Shown: positions 54,918 to 64,000 of the stretch, one piece after another
How the letters are laid out: every line of letters begins with the position of its first letter
Position numbering within the stretch: position 1 is the stretch's first letter
Origin: Flavobacterium sp. MC2016-06
GTDB lineage: Bacteria > Bacteroidota > Bacteroidia > Flavobacteriales > Flavobacteriaceae
Reading direction: 5' to 3'
Assembly (NCBI RefSeq): GCF_009711165.2
Contig: NZ_WMID02000002.1
Span: forward strand, 310,001-374,000
Length of the DNA: 64,000 nt
Program-made: the position numbers and the translations under genes
The notes under the pieces: generated by a model
Seen by the model: only the letters and a program-made list of their open reading frames with translations
Told to the model about the DNA's origin: nothing
Databases searched by the model: none

Positions 54918-56720
54918 ATGTCAGCAGAAGCACACGATCACGGACACGAACACGATCACGAGCACGAACATCACCATAAAGACACTTTCATTACCAAATA
55001 TATATTTAGTATTGATCACAAGATGATTGCTAAACAATACTTGATCACTGGTATTGTTATGGGTATTATTGGTATTGGAATGTCATTACTTTTTAGAATG
55101 CAATTAGCATGGCCAGAAGAGTCTTTTAAAATCTTTAATGTTTTATTAGGAGACAAATTTGCACCAAATGGTGTAATGGCAAATGATATTTATCTAGCGT
55201 TAGTAACAATTCATGGTACCATAATGGTATTCTTTGTACTGACAGCTGGTTTGAGTGGAACCTTTAGTAACTTACTTATTCCACTTCAAATTGGTGCAAG
55301 AGATATGGCATCTGGATTTATGAACATGATTTCATACTGGTTGTTTTTCTTATCTGCTGTAATTATGTTATCGTCATTATTTGTTGAAGCTGGACCAGCT
55401 TCTGCAGGTTGGACAATTTATCCTCCATTAAGTGCTTTACCACAAGCGATTCCAGGATCTGGAACAGGTATGACTTTATGGTTAGTTTCAATGGCTATAT
55501 TTATTGCATCTTCTTTAATGGGATCTTTAAACTACATTGTAACTGTTATCAATTTAAGAACTAAAGGAATGTCTATGACTAGACTTCCTCTTACAATCTG
55601 GACATTTTTCGTAACAGCTATTATTGGTGTTATTTCATTCCCAGTTTTATTATCAGCTGCATTATTATTAATTTTCGATAGAAGTTTTGGTACTTCATTC
55701 TTCTTGTCTGATATTTATATTGCAGGAGAGGTTTTACATTATCAAGGTGGTTCTCCGGTATTGTTTGAACACTTATTCTGGTTTTTAGGTCACCCTGAGG
55801 TTTATATCGTAATCTTACCTGCGATGGGTCTTGTTTCTGAAATTATGGCTACGAACTCTCGTAAACCAATTTTTGGATACAGAGCGATGATTATGTCAGT
55901 TCTTGCAATTGCATTTTTATCTACAATCGTTTGGGGTCACCACATGTTTATTTCTGGAATGAATCCATTCTTAGGATCTGTATTTACTTTTACAACTTTA
56001 TTGATTGCAATTCCATCTGCTGTAAAAGCGTTCAACTGGATTACAACTTTGTGGAAAGGTAATTTACAGTTCAATCCAGCAATGTTGTTCTCTATCGGAA
56101 TGGTTTCTACTTTCATTACTGGAGGTTTAACAGGGATAATTTTAGGAGATAGTACTTTAGATATTAACGTTCACGATACATACTTTGTAATTGCTCACTT
56201 TCACTTGGTAATGGGTATCTCTGCTCTTTACGGAATGTTTGCTGGTATTTACCACTGGTTCCCTAAAATGTACGGAAAAATGTTAAATAAAAATTTAGGT
56301 TATATTCACTTTTGGGTAACGGCAGTTTGTGCTTATGGAGTTTTCTTCCCAATGCACTTTATTGGATTAGCTGGTTTACCAAGACGTTATTATACAAATA
56401 CAAACTTCCCATTATTTGACGATTTGCAAAATGTGAATGTATTGATTACAACATTTGCTCTTGTTGGAGGTGCTTTTCAATTAGTATTTTTATACAACTT
56501 CTTTAGCAGTATATTCTACGGTAAAAAAGCGGTACAAAATCCATGGAAATCTACAACATTAGAGTGGACTACTCCAGTAGAACATATTCACGGTAACTGG
56601 CCAGGTGAAATTCCTCACGTATACCGTTGGCCGTATGACTACAGTAATCCAAATCACGATGTAGATTTTGTTCCTCAAAATGTACCGATGAAAGAAGGTG
56701 AAGAAGTTTTACACCACTAA
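54918..56720 (+). CDS. coxA: Cytochrome c oxidase subunit I
   Basis: The 600-residue subunit has the 12-helix haem-copper oxidase core. The cross-linked His-Tyr site is in WFLGHPEVYIVILPAMG, the CuB pair is in WGHHMFISGM, and the haem ligands are in DTYFVIAHFHLVMG. The N-terminal 22 residues are His/Asp/Glu rich (AHDHGHEHDHEHEHHHKD), a second His-rich run in this operon. Together with ActABCDEF it should form a menaquinol-to-oxygen chain; no subunit III gene follows in the window. Confidence 0.97.
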   Translation: MSAEAHDHGHEHDHEHEHHHKDTFITKYIFSIDHKMIAKQYLITGIVMGIIGIGMSLLFRMQLAWPEESFKIFNVLLGDKFAPNGVMANDIYLALVTIHGTIMVFFVLTAGLSGTFSNLLIPLQIGARDMASGFMNMISYWLFFLSAVIMLSSLFVEAGPASAGWTIYPPLSALPQAIPGSGTGMTLWLVSMAIFIASSLMGSLNYIVTVINLRTKGMSMTRLPLTIWTFFVTAIIGVISFPVLLSAALLLIFDRSFGTSFFLSDIYIAGEVLHYQGGSPVLFEHLFWFLGHPEVYIVILPAMGLVSEIMATNSRKPIFGYRAMIMSVLAIAFLSTIVWGHHMFISGMNPFLGSVFTFTTLLIAIPSAVKAFNWITTLWKGNLQFNPAMLFSIGMVSTFITGGLTGIILGDSTLDINVHDTYFVIAHFHLVMGISALYGMFAGIYHWFPKMYGKMLNKNLGYIHFWVTAVCAYGVFFPMHFIGLAGLPRRYYTNTNFPLFDDLQNVNVLITTFALVGGAFQLVFLYNFFSSIFYGKKAVQNPWKSTTLEWTTPVEHIHGNWPGEIPHVYRWPYDYSNPNHDVDFVPQNVPMKEGEEVLHH

Positions 56721-56730
56721 AAATATTTTA

Positions 56731-56760
56731 AAAGGCTGTCCAATTTGGATAGCCTTTTTT
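56731..56760 (+). terminator. Terminator of the actABCDEF-coxBA operon
   Basis: AAAAGGCTGTCCA pairs with TGGATAGCCTTTT (one G-T pair), followed by T-rich sequence. Confidence 0.85.
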
Positions 56761-56818
56761 GTATTAGTTAAAATTCTTTCTGTTCAATTTTACTGTTTTA
56801 CAAACTGATTACTTTGTC

Positions 56819-56826
56819 TATCTTTG
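56819..56826 (+). promoter_or_regulatory. -7 box right before the ruvB start codon
   Basis: TATCTTTG (56819-56826) is a full -7 consensus match, with TTTA 18 nt upstream as a weak -33 box. It is only 4 bases before the ATG at 56831, so a very short or leaderless message is implied. Confidence 0.5.
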
Positions 56827-56830
56827 TAGG

Positions 56831-57853
56831 ATGAATGAAAATTTAGATCCTACTACAAACGGATACAACCCAGAAGAATTAGATCTTGAAAAAAGATTGC
56901 GTCCTCTGTCATTTGATGATTTTGCAGGACAAGACCAAGTTTTAGAAAATTTGAAAGTCTTTGTTGCTGCTGCTAATCAACGTGGTGAGGCATTAGATCA
57001 CGCTTTGTTTCATGGGCCTCCTGGATTAGGTAAAACGACATTGGCTAATATTTTGGCTAATGAACTTCAAGTTGGAATAAAAATTACTTCTGGACCTGTT
57101 TTGGATAAACCTGGAGATTTGGCCGGATTGTTAACTAATCTTGATGAGAGAGATGTTTTATTCATAGATGAAATACATCGTTTAAGTCCAATTGTTGAAG
57201 AGTACTTATACTCAGCAATGGAGGATTTCAAAATCGATATTATGATTGAGTCTGGACCTAATGCTAGAACAGTTCAGATCAATCTAAACCCTTTTACTTT
57301 AATTGGAGCTACAACTCGTTCGGGTTTGTTGACTGCACCAATGCGTGCTCGTTTTGGGATTTCATCACGTTTACAATATTATACCACCGAGCTTTTGACA
57401 ACTATTGTGGAACGAAGTGCTTCGATATTAAAAATGCCAATTTCTCTAGAAGCTGCTATTGAAATTGCAGGACGTAGTCGTGGGACACCTCGTATTGCTA
57501 ACGCATTATTGCGTAGAGTTCGTGATTTTGCCCAAATTAAAGGAAACGGAACTATTGATATAGAAATTGCTCGATATGCTTTAAAAGCTTTAAATGTAGA
57601 TGCACACGGTCTTGATGAGATGGATAATAAAATTCTACTCACTATCATTAATAAGTTTAAAGGTGGTCCAGTTGGACTTTCGACCTTGGCAACTGCTGTT
57701 AGTGAAAGTAGTGAAACGATAGAGGAAGTTTATGAACCTTTTTTAATTCAGGAAGGTTTCATTATGCGTACTCCCCGTGGACGTGAAGTAACGGACAAAG
57801 CATATAAACACTTAGGTAAAATAAATACGAACATTCAAGGCGGATTGTTTTAA
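56831..57853 (+). CDS. ruvB: Holliday junction branch migration helicase RuvB
   Basis: RuvB is the AAA+ motor that drives branch migration with RuvA. The 340-residue protein has the N-terminal [21 protein letters not shown], Walker [10 protein letters not shown] (about residues 63-71), Walker [10 protein letters not shown] (about 107-115), the arginine-finger region [14 protein letters not shown] and the C-terminal winged helix ([24 protein letters not shown]). Length and motifs are typical. The P450 gene follows after 11 bp. Confidence 0.98.
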   Translation: MNENLDPTTNGYNPEELDLEKRLRPLSFDDFAGQDQVLENLKVFVAAANQRGEALDHALFHGPPGLGKTTLANILANELQVGIKITSGPVLDKPGDLAGLLTNLDERDVLFIDEIHRLSPIVEEYLYSAMEDFKIDIMIESGPNARTVQINLNPFTLIGATTRSGLLTAPMRARFGISSRLQYYTTELLTTIVERSASILKMPISLEAAIEIAGRSRGTPRIANALLRRVRDFAQIKGNGTIDIEIARYALKALNVDAHGLDEMDNKILLTIINKFKGGPVGLSTLATAVSESSETIEEVYEPFLIQEGFIMRTPRGREVTDKAYKHLGKINTNIQGGLF

Positions 57854-57864
57854 TTCTATTAGAA

Positions 57865-59211
57865 ATGTCTGAAAACAGAACATATAATTATCCAGAAAAG
57901 TTATCAATATTTAGGTTTTTTAAGGATGCCGAAGGTGTTCGTAGAAATCCTATTCCATTTCATAAAATATATTTTGATAAGTTTGGAGATTCTTTTTCAA
58001 TTAGAATAGGAAGTTCAAGGCATATTATTTTATCAAGAGATAATGAAGTTGCACAGTATATATTACAGAAAAATCAAAAGAATTATCATAAGTCAAAATT
58101 TCAGTCTGTTTATTTATCTAAGTATTTAGGAAAAGGACTTTTGACGGTTGATGGAGAATTTTGGTTAAAACAAAGACGACTTATTCAGCCCGCTTTTCAT
58201 AAACAAAAGATGAACCAGTTGGTCGAAAATATGGAACAGACGATCGTTGCTGAACTAGATGGTTTAGTTGAAGAGAAAGCTGTTGATCTTTTTCCTGTAA
58301 TGAGTGAATTAGCCTTTAATGTTGTTGCTAAATCATTATTTCAGTTCTCTATAGCTGATGAAAAATTAAATAGAATAAAATTTATTATTGAAGAAGTTCA
58401 AAACTTTCTAATCAAAGAAATTAGGCTTCCTCATAAAGCATGGTGGTTTTCTATTAGCGGTCAGGTAAAAAAACATCTTGAATTAGCTGAAGAGAATAAT
58501 AGAATTATTCGGGAGATTATTGAGGAAAGAACAACTTCGAAAGTTGAAGTCAATGATTTGCTGAATATGCTTCTGGAAACACGCTATGAAGATAGTGGTG
58601 AGGGAATGTCAGTAAAGCAATTAATAGACGAGATCAAAATACTTTTTATTGCAGGACATGAAACTACAGCAAATGCTTTGACCTTTACGATGCATCTTTT
58701 GGGATGTAATCCTGAGGTACAGCAAAAGTTATTTGAAGAAATTATCAAAGTTCAATCAGAAACAGATGATGTCGTTGAACAGCTTCAAAAAATGACTTAT
58801 ACAAATGCTGTTTTAAATGAATCCATGCGCTTATATCCGCCTGCATGGATTACTGATAGACAAAATATTGAAGATGACACAATTGGTTCATTCAATATAA
58901 AAAAGGGAACATTAATTGGAGTTTCATTTTATGAACTACATCGAAACTCAAAATATTGGGACAATCCTGATGAATTTATTCCAGAACGATTTCTTGGTGA
59001 ACAAAAGAAAATTTCAATGCAGTATTTCTATCCTTTTGGAGCAGGGCCGAGAATGTGTATAGGAGCTGGTTTTGCTATTTATGAAATGTGTTTGGCTGTT
59101 TCACATATTGTCAAAAAATATACGATTAAATCAGTTAGTAATGAAGTTCGGTTTAATCCATTAATTACATTAAAACCAGTAGGCATAGAAGTTATTTTTT
59201 CTAAAAGATAA
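57865..59211 (+). CDS. Cytochrome P450
   Basis: The 448-residue monooxygenase carries the helix I oxygen-activation motif AGHETTAN (about residues 267-274), the ExxR of helix K (ESMRLYP), and the heme loop [10 protein letters not shown] with the axial Cys near residue 398. No signal or membrane anchor is visible. Electron donors and substrate are unknown. It is bracketed by ruvB and queG with an 11-bp gap before and a 1-bp overlap after (TAATG), so it may be co-expressed with housekeeping genes by chance of position. Confidence 0.94.
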   Translation: MSENRTYNYPEKLSIFRFFKDAEGVRRNPIPFHKIYFDKFGDSFSIRIGSSRHIILSRDNEVAQYILQKNQKNYHKSKFQSVYLSKYLGKGLLTVDGEFWLKQRRLIQPAFHKQKMNQLVENMEQTIVAELDGLVEEKAVDLFPVMSELAFNVVAKSLFQFSIADEKLNRIKFIIEEVQNFLIKEIRLPHKAWWFSISGQVKKHLELAEENNRIIREIIEERTTSKVEVNDLLNMLLETRYEDSGEGMSVKQLIDEIKILFIAGHETTANALTFTMHLLGCNPEVQQKLFEEIIKVQSETDDVVEQLQKMTYTNAVLNESMRLYPPAWITDRQNIEDDTIGSFNIKKGTLIGVSFYELHRNSKYWDNPDEFIPERFLGEQKKISMQYFYPFGAGPRMCIGAGFAIYEMCLAVSHIVKKYTIKSVSNEVRFNPLITLKPVGIEVIFSKR

Positions 59212-60134
59212 TGATTAATTCTAAAGAGACATATTCAAAATTCATCAAAGAGGAAGCTAAAAGACTTGGATTTTTATCTTGTGGTATATCTAAAGCTGGA
59301 TTTTTAGAGCAAGAAGCACCACGGCTTGAAAATTGGTTAAAGAATAATAGGAATGGTCAAATGGCTTACATGGAAAACCATTTTGATAAACGTTTAGATC
59401 CAACTTTATTGGTTGATGATGCTAAAAGTGTTGTCTCCCTTTTGCTTAATTACTATCCGGAGGTATCCCAAAATACCGAGAGTTTTAAGATTTCTAAATA
59501 TGCTTATGGACAGGATTATCACTTTGTAATTAAAGAAAAACTAAAAGAATTTCTACATTCAATTCAAGAAAATATCGGCGAAGTATCAGGTCGTGCTTTT
59601 GTTGATTCAGCTCCAGTTTTAGATAAAGCGTGGGCAGCTAAAAGCGGTTTGGGATGGATTGGTAAAAACAGTAATCTGCTGACTCAAAAAGTAGGTTCAT
59701 TTTATTTTATTGCAGAGCTTATTCTGGATTTAGATTTAGAATATGATCATGCAACTACAGATCATTGCGGTTCTTGTACCGCGTGTATTGATGCTTGTCC
59801 TACTCAGGCAATTGTCGCTCCTTATGTCGTTGATGGGAGTAAATGTATTTCTTACTACACAATAGAGCTAAAAGAAAATATTCCTTATGAGATGAAAGGA
59901 AAATTTGATGAGTGGATGTTTGGCTGTGATACTTGTCAAGATGTTTGTCCTTGGAATCGATTTTCTAAACCTCATTCAGAACCTTTATTTAATCCGAATC
60001 CTGACTTGCTTTCTTTTTCCAAGAAAGATTGGGAAGAAATTACCGAAGAAACTTTTCGGGCTGTCTTTAAAAATTCTCCAATTAAAAGAACAAAGTTTGA
60101 AGGTCTAAAACGTAATATTAGTTTTTTAGAATAG
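59211..60134 (+). CDS. queG: Epoxyqueuosine reductase
   Basis: QueG performs the last step of queuosine formation in tRNA, reducing epoxyqueuosine with cobalamin and iron-sulfur clusters. The 307-residue protein has the family blocks [59 protein letters not shown], and two cluster motifs ([16 protein letters not shown] and [11 protein letters not shown]). The start codon overlaps the P450 stop (TAATG at 59209-59213). Confidence 0.97.
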   Translation: MINSKETYSKFIKEEAKRLGFLSCGISKAGFLEQEAPRLENWLKNNRNGQMAYMENHFDKRLDPTLLVDDAKSVVSLLLNYYPEVSQNTESFKISKYAYGQDYHFVIKEKLKEFLHSIQENIGEVSGRAFVDSAPVLDKAWAAKSGLGWIGKNSNLLTQKVGSFYFIAELILDLDLEYDHATTDHCGSCTACIDACPTQAIVAPYVVDGSKCISYYTIELKENIPYEMKGKFDEWMFGCDTCQDVCPWNRFSKPHSEPLFNPNPDLLSFSKKDWEEITEETFRAVFKNSPIKRTKFEGLKRNISFLE

Positions 60135-60648
60135 AGATTAATTTAATGTTAATTTTATTTTAATTAAATAACTGTATATTAGGTATTTATGTCGTATTCG
60201 CTTGTTTTTACAAGTGTAAATTTCTTACCTTTTATTGCGTTTTATGTATTATATTTTGTAAGAATTTGAGATTTTGACAATAATTCCTCTTATTTTAACG
60301 CTATAACTGTTAAATACTCATAGTTCGTGTAGTAAAAAATACTTTTTTGTCGGTTAAAAGTGTTGTTAAACGTTTTTTTTGTGTAGTTTGTCGACTAATA
60401 TAGCTAGTAATTAGGTGTTTGTATATTTTCGCATCTCCAAAACTACTATTAACTAACACAAAATTTGTGTCTTGAACCTAACATGACTATGGTCCAAACG
60501 CTTCACTATTCGAATAAAAATCTTTCCAGGGTTTTTATTGGATTCACGAAATCCAATCTTTCAATTTTTTCGTATTTCATTTATGAGCCAAAAACCTTGT
60601 TAGGTTTATCGGCTTATGCTATTACTGTTCCACAAATCTCAGACGTCT
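60135..60648. other. Leader region of the giant repeat protein (514 bp)
   Basis: AT-rich with no credible gene. A hairpin ATTGGATT-CACGA-AATCCAAT (60538-60558) and the palindrome ACACAAAATTTGTGT (60457-60471) lie in the presumed 5' leader. An open frame of 63 codons (60465-60656, TTG start) has no recognisable features and overlaps the next gene. No clear promoter was found. Confidence 0.5.
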
Positions 60649-63600
60649 ATGCGTAACATTACTTTGAACCTGCTTAAATTTTTAAAGCTTAACTTTTTTA
60701 TTACTTTCTTTTTACTGATTACTTATAATGCATCGGCTCAGTTCTATACGAAGCATTATATAGCGCCAGCTCCTTGGCAGTATTTTAGTAAAGCAAATGA
60801 AATTGTAATTGCCACAAATTCTGTTACTGAAGTAAACATAACGTTAACTAGAAGTGACGGTACTCTTGAAACTACTTTGAAGGCTACAAAAGGAGCACCT
60901 GCTGTTTACAGATTTAAACTTCTGGCAAAAGATCTTCCGCTAAATGCTTTAAATACAGTGCTTACAGGCGCGGGTCTGATTGTTACAAGTGATGGTCCAA
61001 CAGCTGTGAATTTACGTAATGTTGCCTCAGATGATTATTCGAACGGAGAAAATGTTGATGCAAATATCAAGGGAAATGCCGCATTAACAAGTTTTGGTGA
61101 TGCAGGAATAGGGATTCGTTTTAGAGTAGGATACTACAGAGATGGTACGTTAGGAAATTTCAATGGTTTAGGAGATCAACGTCCTATTTATAGTGTTATG
61201 GCTACTGTAAACAATACTACAGTAAAAATTAACAATACAATTACAACGACACTAAATGCTGGACAAAGTTATTTGTTTAAAGCAGCAATAGGAACTTTAG
61301 TAGAAACCTCTAATCCGAGTGTTATGAACACTTCGGCTGCTATAGATATGCCAGGTGGATGTGGGGATGGTGCTTTTAATCAAGTTCCACCTGAATCAGT
61401 TTTAGGAACTGAATATTTTCTTGAAAGAGGAACAGGAAATGACACGGCAGAACAAACTACTGTAGTCGCAACAAAAGACAATACAAATTTAGTAATAAAC
61501 GCATATTCAACTACTGGAGCATTAGTTTCTACTACCAATGTGAATTTGGCAACAGCAGGTGATTTTTATACTTTTAAAAATGGTGTGTCTGCTACAAATT
61601 TTACTTCATCACGTGTTTCTGCTGATAAAAGAATTGTAGTATATTCAGGAACGGCACAATCTTGTGAAGTAGATATTTCAACAATAGCACCAGTGTCAGA
61701 ATGTGGAGGATCAAATTTTATAGAAACTGCAAAGTTTAGAAATTATGCTTCAGGGACATTAGATTATTTTGGATATATTCTTTTAAAAAGCGCAACGGAC
61801 GTTGTAACAGTAAACGGAACTAATATTGAGACTATAAGTGGTATTACACCGCGTTTTCAAATAGGAACAACAGGCTGGTATTTGATAAACTTTAAAAATA
61901 CTCAAATTGGAGGCCCAAATGTTCTTTCTATTGCAAGTAACTCGAAATTAACTGTTTCGATTGTACAGCAAGACGGTGGATTTTCGATGGCCGGATTTTT
62001 CTCAAATTTTGCGGCTCAGCCAGAAGATCCAACTTTAACCTATATTTCAGGTGGAGGTTGTACTAACAATAAAGCCGACCTAACAACACCTGCTGGTTTT
62101 GAACCCTATCAATGGTACTTTAACGGAGTAGCAATTACAGGTGCTAATTCATCAACTTATACAGCTACTAAAACAGGTTCATATTCTGTGTCTTCTACTT
62201 TAGCTTGTGGGTCTCAAACTCCTTCAAAGCCTGTTAGTGTAACTTTATGTTCAGATTTAGGAATTACAAAAACGGTTGATAATGCAACACCTTGTATTGG
62301 GTCTAATGTAGAATTTACTGTTAAACTAAGTAACCTAGGAGGTAATAATGTGTCAGGTGTTTCAGTAAATGATTTACTTCCTTCAGGTTATACTTTTGTA
62401 AGTTCAACTCCATCAGTTGGGAGTTATGATGCTGCATCAGGAGTTTGGAGTATTGGTGATATAGACGCACAAACATCAATAACATTAAAAATTATAGCGA
62501 CAGTAAATGCATCTGGAAGTTATACCAATACGGCTTCTTTACCAAGTACAATAGATACAAACACAGCAAACAATTCAGCTAGTGCTGCGGTAAATCCAAA
62601 ACCTTTGGCATCTCTTGTTGTAACAAATCCTGCGACAGTTTGTTCACCTTCTACAGTTGATATAACAGCTCCAGCAGTTACAACAGGAAGTACTACGAAT
62701 TTAACTTTATCGTATTGGACAGATGCCGCGGCAACAACATCTTATACAACACCAACAACTGCCACTGCAGGAACCTATTATATAAAAGGAACTTCTCCTG
62801 AAGGATGTCAAGTTATAAAACCAGTTGTAGTAACAGTTAGTTCAGCTTCAAATGCACCAACAATTAGTGTAGTAAGTGGTTCAACTTCATGTTCAACAGG
62901 AAGTGTTGTTTTAAGATCATCGGGTAATTCAGGTACTTTTTTATGGTCAACTGGAGAAACAACAAAAGATATTACAGTTACTACTGAAGGAAGCTACACA
63001 GTTAAAAGGGTAAATGCTTCAGGTTGTGTGAGTAATAGCTCAGCAGCTACAACAGTAACTTTTACACCAGCAGCGCCAACAGCTTCTGCTCAGACATTTT
63101 GTTCTTCTGAGAATAAAAAAGTGAGTGATTTAGTTGCTTCGGGAACTAATTTAAAATGGTATAGTGCCAGCACTGGAGGAACTCAATATACATCAACTCA
63201 AGCTTTAACTAGTGGTACTTATTATGGAAGCCAGACATCATCAAGTGGCTGTGAAAGTACACGAACTGCTGTAACGGTGACTATAAATACTACATCATCT
63301 GCTCCAACAGCTTCAGCTCAAACATTTTGTGCAGCCGATGGTAAAAAAGTGAGTGATTTAACAGCTTCAGGAACTGGCTTAAAATGGTATAATGCTAGTA
63401 CTGGAGGAACTCAATATGCATCAACTCAAACTTTATCCAGCGGAAACTATTATGTAAGCCAAACGGCTAATAGCTGTGGAGAAAGTGCAAGAACTTTAGT
63501 AGTAGTAACTATAAATGCTGTGCCGGCAGCACCAACTGCTTCATCTCAAACATTCTGTTCTCTTGATAATAAAAAAGTGAGTGATTTAGTTGCTTCAGGA

Positions 63601-64000
63601 AGCAGCTTGAAATGGTATAGTGCTTCAACAGGAGGAACTCAATATGCCTCAACTCAAACTTTGTCTAGCGGAACTTATTACGTAAGCCAGACCAACAGTT
63701 GTGGTGAGAGTACAAGAACTGCAGTAAGTGTTACTGTAAATAATACAACAGCACCAACAGCTTCGCCTCAGACATTTTGTTTTCTTGACAATAAAAAAGT
63801 AAGTGATTTAACTGCTTCAGGGACTAGCTTGAAATGGTACAGCGCTTCAACAGGAGGAACTTTATATACAGGAACTGAAATACTTGCAACAGGAACTTAT
63901 TACGTAAGTCAGACATTAAATAGTTGCGAAAGTGCTAGAACTTCAGTAGCTGTTACAGTAAATAATACAGCATCTCCAACTGCTTCAGCACAGACTTTTT
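60649..64000 (+). CDS. Giant secreted adhesin-like protein with Ig-like repeats (5' part, runs off window)
   Basis: From the ATG at 60649 an open frame runs 1117 codons to the window edge without a stop. Residues 1-31 are a signal peptide ending NASA. Residues about 34-460 resemble an IgGFc-binding-protein type N-terminal region (VPPESVLGTEYFLERGTGN, VVATKDNTNLVINAYS). An Ig-like domain, a DUF11 domain (about 534-647, KTVDNATPCIGSNVEFTVKLSN), further Ig-like units, and from about residue 809 tandem repeats of 74-76 residues (APTASAQTFC, KKVSDLxASGxxLKWYxAS) follow. Such proteins are usually type IX secreted surface adhesins; the C terminus that would show this is outside the window. Confidence 0.88.
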   Translation, partial: MRNITLNLLKFLKLNFFITFFLLITYNASAQFYTKHYIAPAPWQYFSKANEIVIATNSVTEVNITLTRSDGTLETTLKATKGAPAVYRFKLLAKDLPLNALNTVLTGAGLIVTSDGPTAVNLRNVASDDYSNGENVDANIKGNAALTSFGDAGIGIRFRVGYYRDGTLGNFNGLGDQRPIYSVMATVNNTTVKINNTITTTLNAGQSYLFKAAIGTLVETSNPSVMNTSAAIDMPGGCGDGAFNQVPPESVLGTEYFLERGTGNDTAEQTTVVATKDNTNLVINAYSTTGALVSTTNVNLATAGDFYTFKNGVSATNFTSSRVSADKRIVVYSGTAQSCEVDISTIAPVSECGGSNFIETAKFRNYASGTLDYFGYILLKSATDVVTVNGTNIETISGITPRFQIGTTGWYLINFKNTQIGGPNVLSIASNSKLTVSIVQQDGGFSMAGFFSNFAAQPEDPTLTYISGGGCTNNKADLTTPAGFEPYQWYFNGVAITGANSSTYTATKTGSYSVSSTLACGSQTPSKPVSVTLCSDLGITKTVDNATPCIGSNVEFTVKLSNLGGNNVSGVSVNDLLPSGYTFVSSTPSVGSYDAASGVWSIGDIDAQTSITLKIIATVNASGSYTNTASLPSTIDTNTANNSASAAVNPKPLASLVVTNPATVCSPSTVDITAPAVTTGSTTNLTLSYWTDAAATTSYTTPTTATAGTYYIKGTSPEGCQVIKPVVVTVSSASNAPTISVVSGSTSCSTGSVVLRSSGNSGTFLWSTGETTKDITVTTEGSYTVKRVNASGCVSNSSAATTVTFTPAAPTASAQTFCSSENKKVSDLVASGTNLKWYSASTGGTQYTSTQALTSGTYYGSQTSSSGCESTRTAVTVTINTTSSAPTASAQTFCAADGKKVSDLTASGTGLKWYNASTGGTQYASTQTLSSGNYYVSQTANSCGESARTLVVVTINAVPAAPTASSQTFCSLDNKKVSDLVASGSSLKWYSASTGGTQYASTQTLSSGTYYVSQTNSCGESTRTAVSVTVNNTTAPTASPQTFCFLDNKKVSDLTASGTSLKWYSASTGGTLYTGTEILATGTYYVSQTLNSCESARTSVAVTVNNTASPTASAQTF
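63073..64000 (+). repeat. Tandem in-frame repeats in the adhesin gene (222-228 bp units)
   Basis: Units begin at 63073, 63301, 63529, 63751 and 63973, each starting with Ala/Ser-Pro-Thr-Ala-Ser and carrying QTFC and KKVSDL, LKWY, STGGT and TYYVSQT. Period 228, 228, 222 and 222 bp. The fifth unit runs off the window. Confidence 0.92.

Noticed and set aside
60465..60656. 63-codon open frame before the giant adhesin gene
   Set aside because: It begins with TTG, has no domain, overlaps the signal-peptide gene in another frame, and contains two hairpins typical of a non-coding leader.

Overview
The window looks like a chromosomal segment of a Bacteroidetes bacterium, most likely a Flavobacterium. 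Supporting signs are the low GC content, promoters of the Bacteroidetes type (TTTG, about 19 nt, TAnnTTTG), lack of obvious Shine-Dalgarno sequences, alternative complex III (ActABCDEF) directly upstream of an aa3-type cytochrome oxidase, a DUF2723 membrane protein, two PF13668-type ferritin-like proteins, and a very large repeat adhesin.

Layout. 1-3.6 kb: the 3' part of the window's first gene, a sensor kinase (minus strand), then a flavin reductase-like protein, a DUF3127 protein, aat and a MOSC protein (plus strand). 3.6-11.2 kb: a nearly complete thiamine operon on the minus strand (TPP riboswitch, thiS, thiC, tenI/thiE-like, thiD, thiE, thiG, thiH, thiF). A 585-bp GxxExxY element with ~50-bp inverted repeats sits exactly at the thiG/thiH junction. 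11.3-15.5 kb: tag, a lipoprotein, a queuosine precursor transporter, and an M3 peptidase. 15.6-18.6 kb: rplM-rpsI-rpsB-tsf with promoter and structured leaders. 18.7-26 kb: a ferritin-like gene pair, a LacI regulator, a secreted protein and polA. 26-29 kb: a two-component system bracketed by two paralogous small Lys/Ala-rich exported proteins that share operator, promoter spacing and terminator. 29-35 kb: a membrane phosphoesterase, a cysteine-less thioredoxin, a polysaccharide deacetylase, a DUF2723 protein and two tandem tRNA-Gln genes. 35.4-39.7 kb: an AraC regulator, an aldehyde dehydrogenase, a duplicated double-glycine leader-peptide locus (one intact copy, one 5'-deleted) and a tandem UspA protein. 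39.7-44.6 kb: rimP-nusA-infB with a terminator-like hairpin in the leader. 44.7-56.8 kb: a SPOR protein and the respiratory operon actABCDEF-coxBA. 56.8-60.1 kb: ruvB, a cytochrome P450 and queG. 60.6-64 kb: the 5' part of a giant secreted Ig-like repeat protein running off the window.

The best leads are: (1) the GxxExxY element, whose removal together with one TCATT copy restores an ATGA overlap between thiG and thiH; (2) the two-component system and its pair of small periplasmic proteins with identical 11-bp-spaced direct repeats 8 bp upstream of the -7 box; (3) the small double-glycine leader peptide pair; (4) a hairpin downstream of the TPP riboswitch that buries the thiS start codon; (5) structured leaders before rplM, rpsB and rimP. 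All calls come from reading the sequence only; no database search was run.
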